A stretch of DNA of 64,000 nt from NCBI RefSeq assembly GCF_028369105.1, contig NZ_JAQNDO010000001.1, positions 7,720,501-7,784,500 of the forward strand. Reading direction: 5' to 3'. Numbering within the stretch: position 1 is the first letter of the stretch; each line of letters opens with the position of its first letter. The stretch comes from Polyangium mundeleinium (GTDB taxonomy: Bacteria > Myxococcota_A > Polyangia > Polyangiales > Polyangiaceae). Positions 37,252-44,969 of this stretch are shown piece by piece. A program made the position numbers and the translations under genes. The notes under the pieces are model-generated. The model was not told the origin of the DNA. It did not search any database and saw only the letters and a program-made list of their open reading frames with translations.

Positions 37252-39132
37252 ATGTCGTCCGTGTCTGCTGCCCCGCCCCTGTCCCATCACGACGGCGATT
37301 CGAGCATAGGCAAGTACAGGTTCATCGCGAGCCTCGGTCACGGGGGAATGGCGGACGTGTACCTCGCGGTCGTCCCCGGCCCGGCTGGATTCAACAAGCT
37401 GCAGGTCGTGAAGCGGCTCCGGCGCGATTACGTCGAGGATCCCGATCACGTCGAGATGTTCCTCGACGAGGCGCGGCTCGCGGCGCGGCTGAGCCACCCG
37501 AATGTCGTCCAGACGTACGAGGTGAGCGAGTCCGACGGGGAATACTTCATGGCCATGGAGTACCTCGAAGGCCAGCCGTTCAACCGCATCATCAGCCGCG
37601 CGAAAAAAGACCCGCCGCCGCCCGGCCTGCTCTTCCGTATCGTGGCGGACGCGCTCGCGGGGTTGCATTACGCGCACGAGCTCACCGACTACGACGGCAC
37701 ACCCCTCCACATCGTCCACCGCGACGCGAGCCCGCACAACGTCCTCGTCACGTACGATGGGCACACGAAGATCCTCGACTTCGGCATTGCGAAATCCGAG
37801 GTGCGCTCGGGCGAGACACGCACCGGCATCGTCAAGGGCAAGGTCGCGTACATGGCGCCCGAGCAGGCGCGGTGCAAGCCGCTCGATCGGCGCGCCGACG
37901 TCTTCGTGCTCGGCATCGTGCTTTGGGAAATCGCCACGGGCCGCAAGCTCTGGGACAAGGCCTCGGACATCGAGGTGCTCCACAGGCTCGCGACGGGCGA
38001 GTACCCCCGCGTCCACGACGTGAATCCGAACGCGCCCGAGGAGATCGATCGGATTTGCGCCAAAGCGATGGCCCGGGATCCGGCCGAGCGGTACGCAACA
38101 GCCGCCGAGATGCGCGCGGACATCCTCGCTTATCTGGATCAGGCTCGCCTCCGCACTTCGAGCGAAGACGTGGGCCGCTACGTGACGACCGCGTTCGGGG
38201 ACAAGCGGGCCGACATCCGAAAGGTGATCGACCAGCAGATCAGCAAGCTGAAGGCGCAACAATCGGGGGAGCGGATGGCGATCCCCGACGTCGCGGGCCC
38301 CCCCGACGCGGCCCCCGATTCGCTGAGCATCCCGAACCTCGGAGGCTCCGGGCGTCACAGCTTGAACGGCTCGGGCTCGAATCCGAAGAGCCTGACAGGA
38401 TCCAACGCGCGAATCCCAGGCACGAACAGCTTGCCCCCCGCGGCACTGCCCTCGCAGGGGCAAGAAGCGACGATGCAGGTCGCGGCGGCCCCGGCGTCGA
38501 ACCGAGGGAGCATGATCCTTGGCGCCGCGATCGTCCTGGCCGCGGCGATGGGCGCCTTCGTTTTCATGAAGTCAAGGGCGCCCGGCCCGAATGCGGCGCC
38601 CTCGTCGGCCGAGGCCACGCAAACCGAGGCGGCCCCGCAGCCGGCGCCGTCGGCCGCGCCCGTCGCAACGGCTGCCGTTGCTCCGACCAACACGCCCGAA
38701 GGGACGGCGATGGTGGAGATCAAAGTGCGCGCGATCCCGGCGCAAGCGGAGATCTTTCTCGACGGCGCGCACCTGCCGACCAACCCCTTCACCGGCAAAT
38801 TCCCCGCGGATGGAGCCAGCCACCGTGTCCACGCGGAGGCGCGGGATCATCGATCGGCCGCGCAGATCGTCACCTTCGACAAGGACGCGAAGCTCGAGCT
38901 CGTGCTGGAGCCGAAGAGCGGCGCGGCGCAAGCAACCCCTACGACGACGAGCGACGATCCGCCCGAAGAGCCGGCGGCGACCCCCACACCACCGCCCTCG
39001 CCCGCCCCCGCCGCGACGAGCACCCGCGCCAAGCGAAAGCTCGGCGATGCGGATCCGTTCAATACGGCCGCGCCCGCGGCCACGACGACGGGGAAAAAGC
39101 GCTCGCTCGGCGACGGCCAGAATCCCTGGTGA
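37252..39132 (+). CDS. Transmembrane Ser/Thr protein kinase with PEGA domain
   Basis: A 626-residue receptor-type kinase. The cytoplasmic kinase domain (about 20-290) has LGHGGMADVY, Lys54, the catalytic loop HRDASPHN (156-163), DFG (176-178) and APEQ. As in the kinase at 11382, the catalytic-loop Lys is replaced, here by Ser. A low-complexity juxtamembrane segment (300-420) leads to one helix (about 424-440), then an Ala/Pro/Thr-rich part, a PEGA domain (about 485-550; VRAIPAQAEIFLDGAHLPTN) and a disordered tail. ATG at 37252 has GGGAAGGAG upstream. It faces the PEGA-containing operon at 39152-41854. Confidence 0.93.
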   Translation: MSSVSAAPPLSHHDGDSSIGKYRFIASLGHGGMADVYLAVVPGPAGFNKLQVVKRLRRDYVEDPDHVEMFLDEARLAARLSHPNVVQTYEVSESDGEYFMAMEYLEGQPFNRIISRAKKDPPPPGLLFRIVADALAGLHYAHELTDYDGTPLHIVHRDASPHNVLVTYDGHTKILDFGIAKSEVRSGETRTGIVKGKVAYMAPEQARCKPLDRRADVFVLGIVLWEIATGRKLWDKASDIEVLHRLATGEYPRVHDVNPNAPEEIDRICAKAMARDPAERYATAAEMRADILAYLDQARLRTSSEDVGRYVTTAFGDKRADIRKVIDQQISKLKAQQSGERMAIPDVAGPPDAAPDSLSIPNLGGSGRHSLNGSGSNPKSLTGSNARIPGTNSLPPAALPSQGQEATMQVAAAPASNRGSMILGAAIVLAAAMGAFVFMKSRAPGPNAAPSSAEATQTEAAPQPAPSAAPVATAAVAPTNTPEGTAMVEIKVRAIPAQAEIFLDGAHLPTNPFTGKFPADGASHRVHAEARDHRSAAQIVTFDKDAKLELVLEPKSGAAQATPTTTSDDPPEEPAATPTPPPSPAPAATSTRAKRKLGDADPFNTAAPAATTTGKKRSLGDGQNPW

Positions 39133-39151
39133 CCGCGCCGAGCGCGAACGA

Positions 39152-40420
39152 TCACGGCGCTTCGCAATACCCGTAGCTGCAGGCGGGCGCGCTCGAAGGG
39201 CACTCCGAGGACTGCGTGCAGGCCTGGCAGCTCGTTTTCCCGTTGACGATCTCCTCGAAGAAACAATCGCAGCGCGAGTCGGTCGTGTACGTCTTCAGCG
39301 GGCCCATCTCCGTGGAGCGGTCGACGCGCATCGCGCACTTGGGGACGAGGTGCTTCTTCGTGATCGCCTCGACGAGCGCGTTCGAGAGCTTGGGCGCGGC
39401 GAAGCGGGTCACAAGCACGCCCGCCTGCTCCGTCGGGATGCCTGCGCTGACGCGGGTGTAGAAATGAAGAGGCCCCCAGATCGGGTAATGGCCGTCGCGC
39501 ACGTTCCGTTTGTCGAAGAGGAATGGCGTGGAATCGGGATAGTACCCGCAGCTCTGCCCGAACGCCTTGAACGCGAGGACACGAAGATCGGAGCGGACAT
39601 CGTCCGCGACGTCCGTCGAGAGGATGCCGATCGCCTGCTCGGCGAGGGATGCGTCGAGCAGGATCTTCAGCCCATCGCGGACGGCGCTCGATCCGCCGCG
39701 ATCCTTGCCCCACCATTTGTCGGCAGGCACATTGATGGCGCGCGCGATCATCTGCTGCGTGCCGGAGCTCTCATTCCGCACGAAATAATAGGTGGGGTCC
39801 GTCCACGGCGCGGCGGCGCCCATGTGGCCGCCCGTGCCGAAGATCATATACGCCGCCTCCGCGCTGATGGCTTTTTGCGTCGAGAGCGCCGGGACCACGA
39901 AGGTCATCGGCTGGATGGGGCCTTGATAGTCGGCGATCTGCACGCCGGCCGGCGCCATGGCGAAATCGCACGTGCCGGCGTACACGTCGGAGACGCCGAC
40001 GTCGACGGGATTGCCGGCCGGATCGAGGAAACACTCCTCGGTCGTGCCGTCGGCGTTGTAGAACCTGGCATAGTTCGCCGGTTTGCCGCCGGCGGCCGGG
40101 ATGTCCTTGATGACCCGCGAGACGGGGTCCTCGGAATAGACGGCCGAGACGCCCGTGCAGGAGCCTTGCGACTGATACACGATGGTATAGGGCGAGGCCT
40201 CGGCCGCGAGAATCCCCTGGATGACGCCGAGGAAGCCGCTCACGGCGCTCGACCCGGCGACGTAGACGACCTTGGGCCGCTCGACGGAGTCGAAACAGTT
40301 TTTCGTGGGAACGGCGGACGCGCCTTCCGCGACGAGTGTGGCCGCGAGGCCGAGGGCGAGCGCGGCCGCGCGAGGACGCATGGCCTTCGTGCTGGGGAAT
40401 CGAATCTCGTTCATGACCAT
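39152..40420 (-). CDS. PstS-like periplasmic substrate-binding protein with Cys-rich tail
   Basis: A 422-residue secreted protein: signal peptide (ALALGLAATLVAEGASA), then a type II periplasmic binding fold like PstS or PBP-like-2, with VVYVAGSSAVSGFLGVIQ, SQGSCTGVSAV, CDFAMAPAG and QPMTFVVP at the places where PstS lines its anion pocket. The C-terminal about 45 residues form a Cys-rich module (DCFFEEIVNGKTSCQACTQS ... CSYGYC). No ABC permease or ATPase is nearby, so it may be a sensor or scavenging protein rather than part of a transporter. The ATG at 40420 is chosen; 40414 is equally possible. It lies 13 bases after the Cys-rich lipoprotein gene. Confidence 0.75.
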   Translation of the reverse strand: MVMNEIRFPSTKAMRPRAAALALGLAATLVAEGASAVPTKNCFDSVERPKVVYVAGSSAVSGFLGVIQGILAAEASPYTIVYQSQGSCTGVSAVYSEDPVSRVIKDIPAAGGKPANYARFYNADGTTEECFLDPAGNPVDVGVSDVYAGTCDFAMAPAGVQIADYQGPIQPMTFVVPALSTQKAISAEAAYMIFGTGGHMGAAAPWTDPTYYFVRNESSGTQQMIARAINVPADKWWGKDRGGSSAVRDGLKILLDASLAEQAIGILSTDVADDVRSDLRVLAFKAFGQSCGYYPDSTPFLFDKRNVRDGHYPIWGPLHFYTRVSAGIPTEQAGVLVTRFAAPKLSNALVEAITKKHLVPKCAMRVDRSTEMGPLKTYTTDSRCDCFFEEIVNGKTSCQACTQSSECPSSAPACSYGYCEAP

Positions 40421-40433
40421 GCCTCGGGACGAC

Positions 40434-40835
40434 TCAAGGAACGGGGGTGGGCTCGACGAGAGGGGGCAACGCGGCGCCGTCGCAGAGCCCGAGACGGGCG
40501 CAATTGTCGAACTCGACGCACGTGGCGTCCGTGCATTGGTTGAGGTACTGCTCGTCGTTCGAGGGCTCGCCGGAGAAACACGCCTCCCCGCCGCCCGAGC
40601 CGCTGCTCGAGCTCGATCCCCCCGCGAGGACGCACACGCCCTGCTGGCACACCGAACCGTTCCCGAATTTGTTGCAATCGGCGTCCGTGGTGCATTGATC
40701 CGTCGCGCCTTCGACGATGAGATTGCAGGCGCCCGCAAGCCCCGCCATCGCCAACAACACGAAGGCCACGAGGAGCCAGCCAAAGGCGGGAGGGTGACCG
40801 CGACGATGCGGCGAGAGGGCCTTGTTCTCTTGCAT
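40434..40835 (-). CDS. Small Cys-rich lipoprotein
   Basis: A 133-residue lipoprotein: basic N-terminus, hydrophobic segment LLVAFVLLAMAGLAGAC with lipobox Cys37, then about 95 exported residues with ten Cys. The segment CTTDADCNKFGNGSVCQQGV is a disulfide module seen often in myxobacterial surface proteins. A Ser/Gly stretch separates it from a second Cys-containing part. Function unknown. It is the middle gene of a three-gene operon with the TPR-PEGA protein upstream and the PstS-like protein downstream. Confidence 0.75.
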   Translation of the reverse strand: MQENKALSPHRRGHPPAFGWLLVAFVLLAMAGLAGACNLIVEGATDQCTTDADCNKFGNGSVCQQGVCVLAGGSSSSSGSGGGEACFSGEPSNDEQYLNQCTDATCVEFDNCARLGLCDGAALPPLVEPTPVP

Positions 40836-40858
40836 GTTCGTTCCCGTACGAGCTTCGT

Positions 40859-41854
40859 TCAGAAGGTGCCCTTGATCCACACGCTGCCCGGGCCGACGCC
40901 GGCATGCACGGGGGCGAGCGCGGCTTTCGCGGGACCCTTCGGTCCGGCCGTGAGCGTGAGGATCAACGAAGTCACGCCCGCGACCGCCGTGGCGCCGAGC
41001 AAGACGTCCGTCGCAATGGCGAGGTTTTTCATGCTGCCATACGACTCGTCGAGCGTCGGGCGGGTCGTGCCAAACGTATCGAGCTGGCTCCGGTAATTGG
41101 AGCTGGCGCGGAACGCGAGCCCCCCAACGATACCCGTGCCGACGGCGAGCGCGCCCGTGATGACCCAGGGCACGACCGGCACGTTGCGCCCCGCGCCCTT
41201 GTCCTCCCCCGGCGGCCCCGAGCCCGGCACGGACGTCCCATCGCCTGAGGAAGGCGGAATCGCCGTGCTCCCGGCGCCCACGTCGAGCGCGACGTCGACG
41301 ACATCGGTGCCTGCCACCTCGATCACGCGGGTCACCGGTTCGGCGCCCTGCACGCGCGCCGTCACCTTGCGTTTGCCTGCGCCGACGAGGACGGGCACGT
41401 CGAGCGGGGTTTTGCCGACGACCACGTCATCCACGAGGATGTCAGCGCCGGGCCGGCTCGTGGTGATTTTGAGCGTCGCGACGCGCCCTTCGAGCTTCCG
41501 GACGTCATTCTCGACCTCCGCGCGGCGCTGCGGGTTGATCTCGCTAGCGCCCTCGTCGAGGTATTGCTTGAAGCTACGAAGCGCGCAGGGGTAATCCGGG
41601 AGCTGATAACAGATCTGGCCGATGTCGAACAGGAGCTTGTAGCTCGGCGCGAGCTCGTAGGCGCGGCGGATCTCGACGAGCGCCGCCGTGAAGTCATTGT
41701 CCTCGTAAAGCTCCCGACCCCGCTGGTAGCGGCGCTGCGCTTCCTGCATCTCCTCCTTGGTGGGCTGCTTTTTCGGGCCAGCGGCGAGCGCGGCCGGGGC
41801 CACGAGCGCGAGGCTCAGAGCGCAGGGGACGGCAATGAGAATCGAGGATCGCAT
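40859..41854 (-). CDS. Exported TPR/PEGA-domain protein
   Basis: A 331-residue envelope protein. Signal peptide (IAVPCALSLALVAPAALA), a TPR-like region (about 35-115; RRYQRGRELYEDNDFTAALV, then SYKLLFDIGQICYQ), a PEGA domain (about 128-195; ATLKITTSRPGADILVDDVV), a Pro/Gly linker and two hydrophobic segments (VPWVITGALAVGTGIVGGLA and LGATAVAGVTSLILTL). This architecture is common in myxobacteria and probably serves protein or peptidoglycan contacts. First gene of the operon ending with the PstS-like protein. The PEGA domain is also present in the kinase at 37252, which converges on this operon. Confidence 0.82.
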   Translation of the reverse strand: MRSSILIAVPCALSLALVAPAALAAGPKKQPTKEEMQEAQRRYQRGRELYEDNDFTAALVEIRRAYELAPSYKLLFDIGQICYQLPDYPCALRSFKQYLDEGASEINPQRRAEVENDVRKLEGRVATLKITTSRPGADILVDDVVVGKTPLDVPVLVGAGKRKVTARVQGAEPVTRVIEVAGTDVVDVALDVGAGSTAIPPSSGDGTSVPGSGPPGEDKGAGRNVPVVPWVITGALAVGTGIVGGLAFRASSNYRSQLDTFGTTRPTLDESYGSMKNLAIATDVLLGATAVAGVTSLILTLTAGPKGPAKAALAPVHAGVGPGSVWIKGTF

Positions 41855-42036
41855 CGATCTCCAGAGGCTTCCGGGGTGGTTCGTTCAGGGTAGATGAACG
41901 ATCGCGGAAACTTCAAGACCGGCCCGACCCGTATCCGTGTCCTCACACGAATGTCACAAATTCGTTGCACGCCCGTTTCATTCGAGGCGCGTCGGGTTTC
42001 GCGCCCACGGCAGGCTCCGTACAAAGCCGGCGCGGC

Positions 42037-43236
42037 TCACGCGGCCCATCGGCGATCGACCATCGGAGCGACCTCCGCTGGCGCGTTCACCTTCGCGTTC
42101 CCCTCCATCGGCTCGAGCCGCGTGCCCTCCCCGATCCGCATCCGATTGCCCCGCCAATCCACCGTGCGCCGGACGCCCCCGACGACCCACGTCCAGGTCG
42201 CCAGCACATCCTTGAAAGGCACGAGGCAGGCACACCGCCACGACATCCGCGCGCCACGCATGCGTGACCAGAGCGCCGCGTCGAGGGCCATCTTCAGCGC
42301 CACGCCGAGCAGCGCTGCCCCTCCGAGCACGCCGCCGGCCACGACCGAAAGCAAGAGGAGCAGCGGGACGGGATTGAAGAGCGGCTCGATCAAGTACGAT
42401 CCGACGTGCACACGCCGCCGCATTTGCGTCCAGCGTACATGCCGACTGACGAACCGATCGAGGCGCCAGCGCTCGTTCACGGTGCGCACCGGCTCCGTCG
42501 ACAAGGCGACACGAAAGCCGGCCTCCTGAAACGCCTTCCCGAGCAGGTAATCCTCGGCCAGCACATCCCGCACCGAGGCGAAGCCGCCCACCGCGGCGAG
42601 ATCCCCGCGCCGCAGCAGCATCGATTTCCCGATCACGCACGCGTGCCCCAGGAAAACCTTCGCCGAGAGCGTCGAGCGCACGATGAACGAATTGAGATGC
42701 AAGTTCTCCAGCGCAGCCCCGAAGGTCCGTTCCCCCGCGCCCACGATGACACTCGTCACGAGCCCCACGCGTGGATCCGCGAGCTCGGCCGCCATCGCCC
42801 GCAGATACCCCGGCCCCACACGCACGTTCGAGTCCGAGATGAGGACATGTTCATGGCGCGCGCGGACCGCGAGCGCTTCGAGGATGCTGACCTTGGGGTT
42901 CAGGCCCGTCCGGCGCGGGCAATGGATGATCAAAAACGGCGCGCGCGGACAACGCGCCATCACCTCGCGCGCCACGACGAGCGCCGGGTCGTCCGCGTCT
43001 TCCGTGCCGAGGAGGACTTCGTAAGTCGGGTAGTCCTGGGACGCGAAGGAAAGCAGGTTTTCCCGTAACCCATCGTCCACGCCCTTGAGCGGCTTCAGGA
43101 TCGTGATGGGCGGCGTGGGACGCTCCTTCTCGGGAGCCCGACGCAGAATGCGCAGCGCGGCCCATTGCGAGGCCACGGTCATCACGATCGACGAGAGGGC
43201 TCCCCCCGCGAGGAGAGCCACCAGCGTGCTCTTCAT
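42037..43236 (-). CDS. Ceramide glucosyltransferase-like (GT21) membrane glycosyltransferase
   Basis: A 399-residue membrane-bound GT-A glycosyltransferase of family GT21, close to ceramide glucosyltransferase and HpnI. Motifs are ITILKPLKGVDDGLRENL, LLGTEDADDPAL, the metal-binding ISDSNVRVGPGYL, AEDYLLGKAF and the RHVRW motif of the (Q/R)xxRW type. One helix precedes the catalytic domain and two follow. It would transfer a sugar from a nucleotide sugar to a lipid; sphingolipids are known from Sorangiineae, so ceramide is a fair guess. ATG at 43236 has GAGGTG upstream. It is divergent from the phosphoesterase. The 182 bases after the upstream operon (41855-42036) hold its promoter region but no gene. 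Confidence 0.85.
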   Translation of the reverse strand: MKSTLVALLAGGALSSIVMTVASQWAALRILRRAPEKERPTPPITILKPLKGVDDGLRENLLSFASQDYPTYEVLLGTEDADDPALVVAREVMARCPRAPFLIIHCPRRTGLNPKVSILEALAVRARHEHVLISDSNVRVGPGYLRAMAAELADPRVGLVTSVIVGAGERTFGAALENLHLNSFIVRSTLSAKVFLGHACVIGKSMLLRRGDLAAVGGFASVRDVLAEDYLLGKAFQEAGFRVALSTEPVRTVNERWRLDRFVSRHVRWTQMRRRVHVGSYLIEPLFNPVPLLLLLSVVAGGVLGGAALLGVALKMALDAALWSRMRGARMSWRCACLVPFKDVLATWTWVVGGVRRTVDWRGNRMRIGEGTRLEPMEGNAKVNAPAEVAPMVDRRWAA

Positions 43237-43377
43237 CGTTTCACCTCGGGAGGCCACGCTAGCGGTCGTTCGTCACATTCTGGTGTCTACTCGTGTGAAG
43301 ATTGGCGACGGAGGTTTCGCGGAGGTTTTTCGCGGCCGTCGCAGGATCGTCAACTTGCCCGTGCATGCTCGGGCGCC

Positions 43378-44193
43378 ATGACGCGGATTGCGCAGGTGAC
43401 GGATCTACATTTGCTGGAAGATCGCCACGACAGCCGCAGCGGAATGGAGCGGTGGAGGCTTCGTTATTTGACGTTCGGTCGATCGCCGTGCGCGCGCCGC
43501 CGGCGTGAACGCGCGCTCGACGCGCTCGTACGCGCGCGCATGACGGACGCGGACCACGTCATCATCACCGGCGACCTGACGGAGGACGGCGTGTCCGCGC
43601 AGTTCGAGGCCCTGGCGGAGGTGCTCTCCGAGAGCAAGCTCTCGCCGGAGCGCGTGACGCTCGTCCCCGGCAATCACGATCTCTACGACGACGGACGGGC
43701 GTTCACGCGTGCCCTCGAAGGCCCCCTCCGCGCCTATGCAAGGACGAGCCGCCCCGGCGCCACGACCGAGCTCCGAGATGTGCTGATCGTCCCCATCTCG
43801 ACGGCCGTGCCCTTGCCCGTGACCCGATCGAGCGGCCTCATCGAGCAAGGCGCCGTCGAGCGGCTCGGCAAGCTCGCGGAGGATCCTCATTTCGCGTGGA
43901 AGGTGGTCCTCTCGGCGCAACATCACCCGCCGGGGAAACACGTGATCGCGGCGTGGCACTGGATCGACGGATTGCAAGCGCCCGAGGCCATGGACGCACT
44001 GCTCGCGCGCTGCGAGCGGCTCCACGTGGCGCATGGGCACGCGCATCGATCGGAGAATCGATCCATCCGGGCAGGCGCATCGCCGCGCGTGTTTGGTGCC
44101 GAAGCCGTGGTAGATGGAGAGACGACGGTGCGTCTGTACCGGGCGACGCACGGGCGGCTCGTGCCCGAGACCGACGTGGCGCTGGCAGCTTGA
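43378..44193 (+). CDS. Metallophosphoesterase
   Basis: A soluble calcineurin-like phosphoesterase of 271 residues. The five metal motifs are present: TDLHLLED near the start (Asp9, His11), ITGDLTEDG, PGNHDLYDD, SAQHH and VAHGHAHRS. The substrate could be cyclic nucleotides, nucleotide sugars or lipid-linked phosphates; the divergent GT21 gene makes lipid metabolism a possibility only. ATG at 43378 begins directly with the first strand MTRIAQVTDLH. The stop at 44193 is followed 15 bases later by a four-hairpin repeat. Confidence 0.9.
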   Translation: MTRIAQVTDLHLLEDRHDSRSGMERWRLRYLTFGRSPCARRRRERALDALVRARMTDADHVIITGDLTEDGVSAQFEALAEVLSESKLSPERVTLVPGNHDLYDDGRAFTRALEGPLRAYARTSRPGATTELRDVLIVPISTAVPLPVTRSSGLIEQGAVERLGKLAEDPHFAWKVVLSAQHHPPGKHVIAAWHWIDGLQAPEAMDALLARCERLHVAHGHAHRSENRSIRAGASPRVFGAEAVVDGETTVRLYRATHGRLVPETDVALAA

Positions 44194-44199
44194 TACGGG

Positions 44200-44340
44200 G
44201 CCGCCGCGCCGGGGCGCCGCCCCGGTCCCCGCGGGGGGCTGTCCGCCCCCTCGACCCCGGACCAGGCACGGCCTGGACCGAAGGTGGAAAAACTGCGCAA
44301 TGCGCAGTTCTTCCGAGCGGGCCCGTGGCAAGACCAAGGG
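44200..44340 (+). repeat. Four-hairpin dispersed repeat, copy 2 (sense)
   Basis: Hairpin A CCGGGGC / GCCCCGG (44209-44225), B GGGGGC / GCCCCC around TGTCC (44234-44250), C CCAGGC-ACG-GCCTGG (44262-44276), D GGAAAAACTGCGC / GCGCAGTTCTTCC (44286-44314, one mismatch). After D comes a tail, GGGCCCGTGGCAAGACCAAG, shared with copies 3 and 6. It begins within 16 bases of the metallophosphoesterase stop codon. It is the left arm of an inverted pair with copy 3. Confidence 0.82.
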
Positions 44341-44383
44341 AACAGTTCACGCCGTCGCCGTCGTGGTTGCAGGGTCAAGACCC

Positions 44384-44770
44384 GTCGCGCCCCTTCCAAC
44401 GCGACCTCCCCACGCGCCGACCTGGCGTCGCGCCCCTTCCAACGCGACCTCCCCACGCGCCGACCTGGCGTCGCGCCCCTTCCAACGCGACCTCCCCACG
44501 CGCCGACCTGGCGTCGCGCCCCTTCCAACGCGACCTCCCCACGCGCCGACCTGGCGTCGCGCCTCTTCCAACGCGACCTCCCCGCTCGCGGACTCCTCGT
44601 CGCGCCTCTTCCAACGCGATCTTCCCGCGCGCCGACCTGGCGTCGCGCCTCTTCCGCCGCGACCTCCCCGCTCGCGGACTCCTCGTCGCGCCTCTTCCAA
44701 CGCGATCTTCCCGCTCGCGGACCCCTCGTCGCTCCCTTTCCGAGGCGATCCCCCTGCTTGCCGACCTGTC
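44384..44770. repeat. 43-bp tandem array, nine units
   Basis: Nine units of exactly 43 bases. Each starts GTCGCG, has ten bases, then CGCGAC (or the wobble form CGCGAT), so each unit can make a 6-bp hairpin. Two unit types alternate in the second half: one with ACGCGCCGACCTGG and one with GCTCGCGGACTCCT. The array is most regular on the left and decays on the right. Because 43 is not a multiple of three it is open in several frames; those long frames are not genes. It lies between inverted repeat copies 2 and 3. No spacers like those of CRISPR. Confidence 0.85.
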
Positions 44771-44823
44771 TGCGTCCCCTCCGCGGGCGGCGTCTCCCTC
44801 CCCTGTCGAGAGCCTCCTCCCTG

Positions 44824-44955
44824 GTCTTGCCACCGGCTCGTGGGAAGAACTGCGCATCGCGCAGTTCTTCCCTCACCGGTCCAGGCCGTGCCTGGTCCGG
44901 GGTCGAGGGGGCGGACAGCCCCCCGCGGGGTCCGGGGCAGCGCCCCGGCGCGACG
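44824..44955 (-). repeat. Four-hairpin dispersed repeat, copy 3 (antisense orientation)
   Basis: In minus orientation: A at 44932-44948, B at 44907-44923, C at 44881-44895 and D at 44842-44872, where D is a perfect 14-bp stem with a 3-base loop (arms GGGAAGAACTGCGC and GCGCAGTTCTTCCC). The tail GGTCTTGCCAC (plus strand, 44824 on) matches that of copy 2. Hairpin A lies 21 bases after the stop of the sensor kinase gene that ends at 44970, again in sense with the gene. Confidence 0.82.
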
Positions 44956-44969
44956 GCTCCATGCGCAGC

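Noticed and set aside
37225-37252. Upstream start for the PEGA kinase
   Set aside because: The ATG at 37252 has a good ribosome site; the earlier TTG has none and adds only nine residues.
44286-44314. Simple intrinsic terminator for hairpin D
   Set aside because: The stem is strong but no T-run follows in any of the six copies, and three further conserved hairpins precede it.
44384-44770. CRISPR array
   Set aside because: Units follow each other directly with no unique spacers and there are no cas genes.
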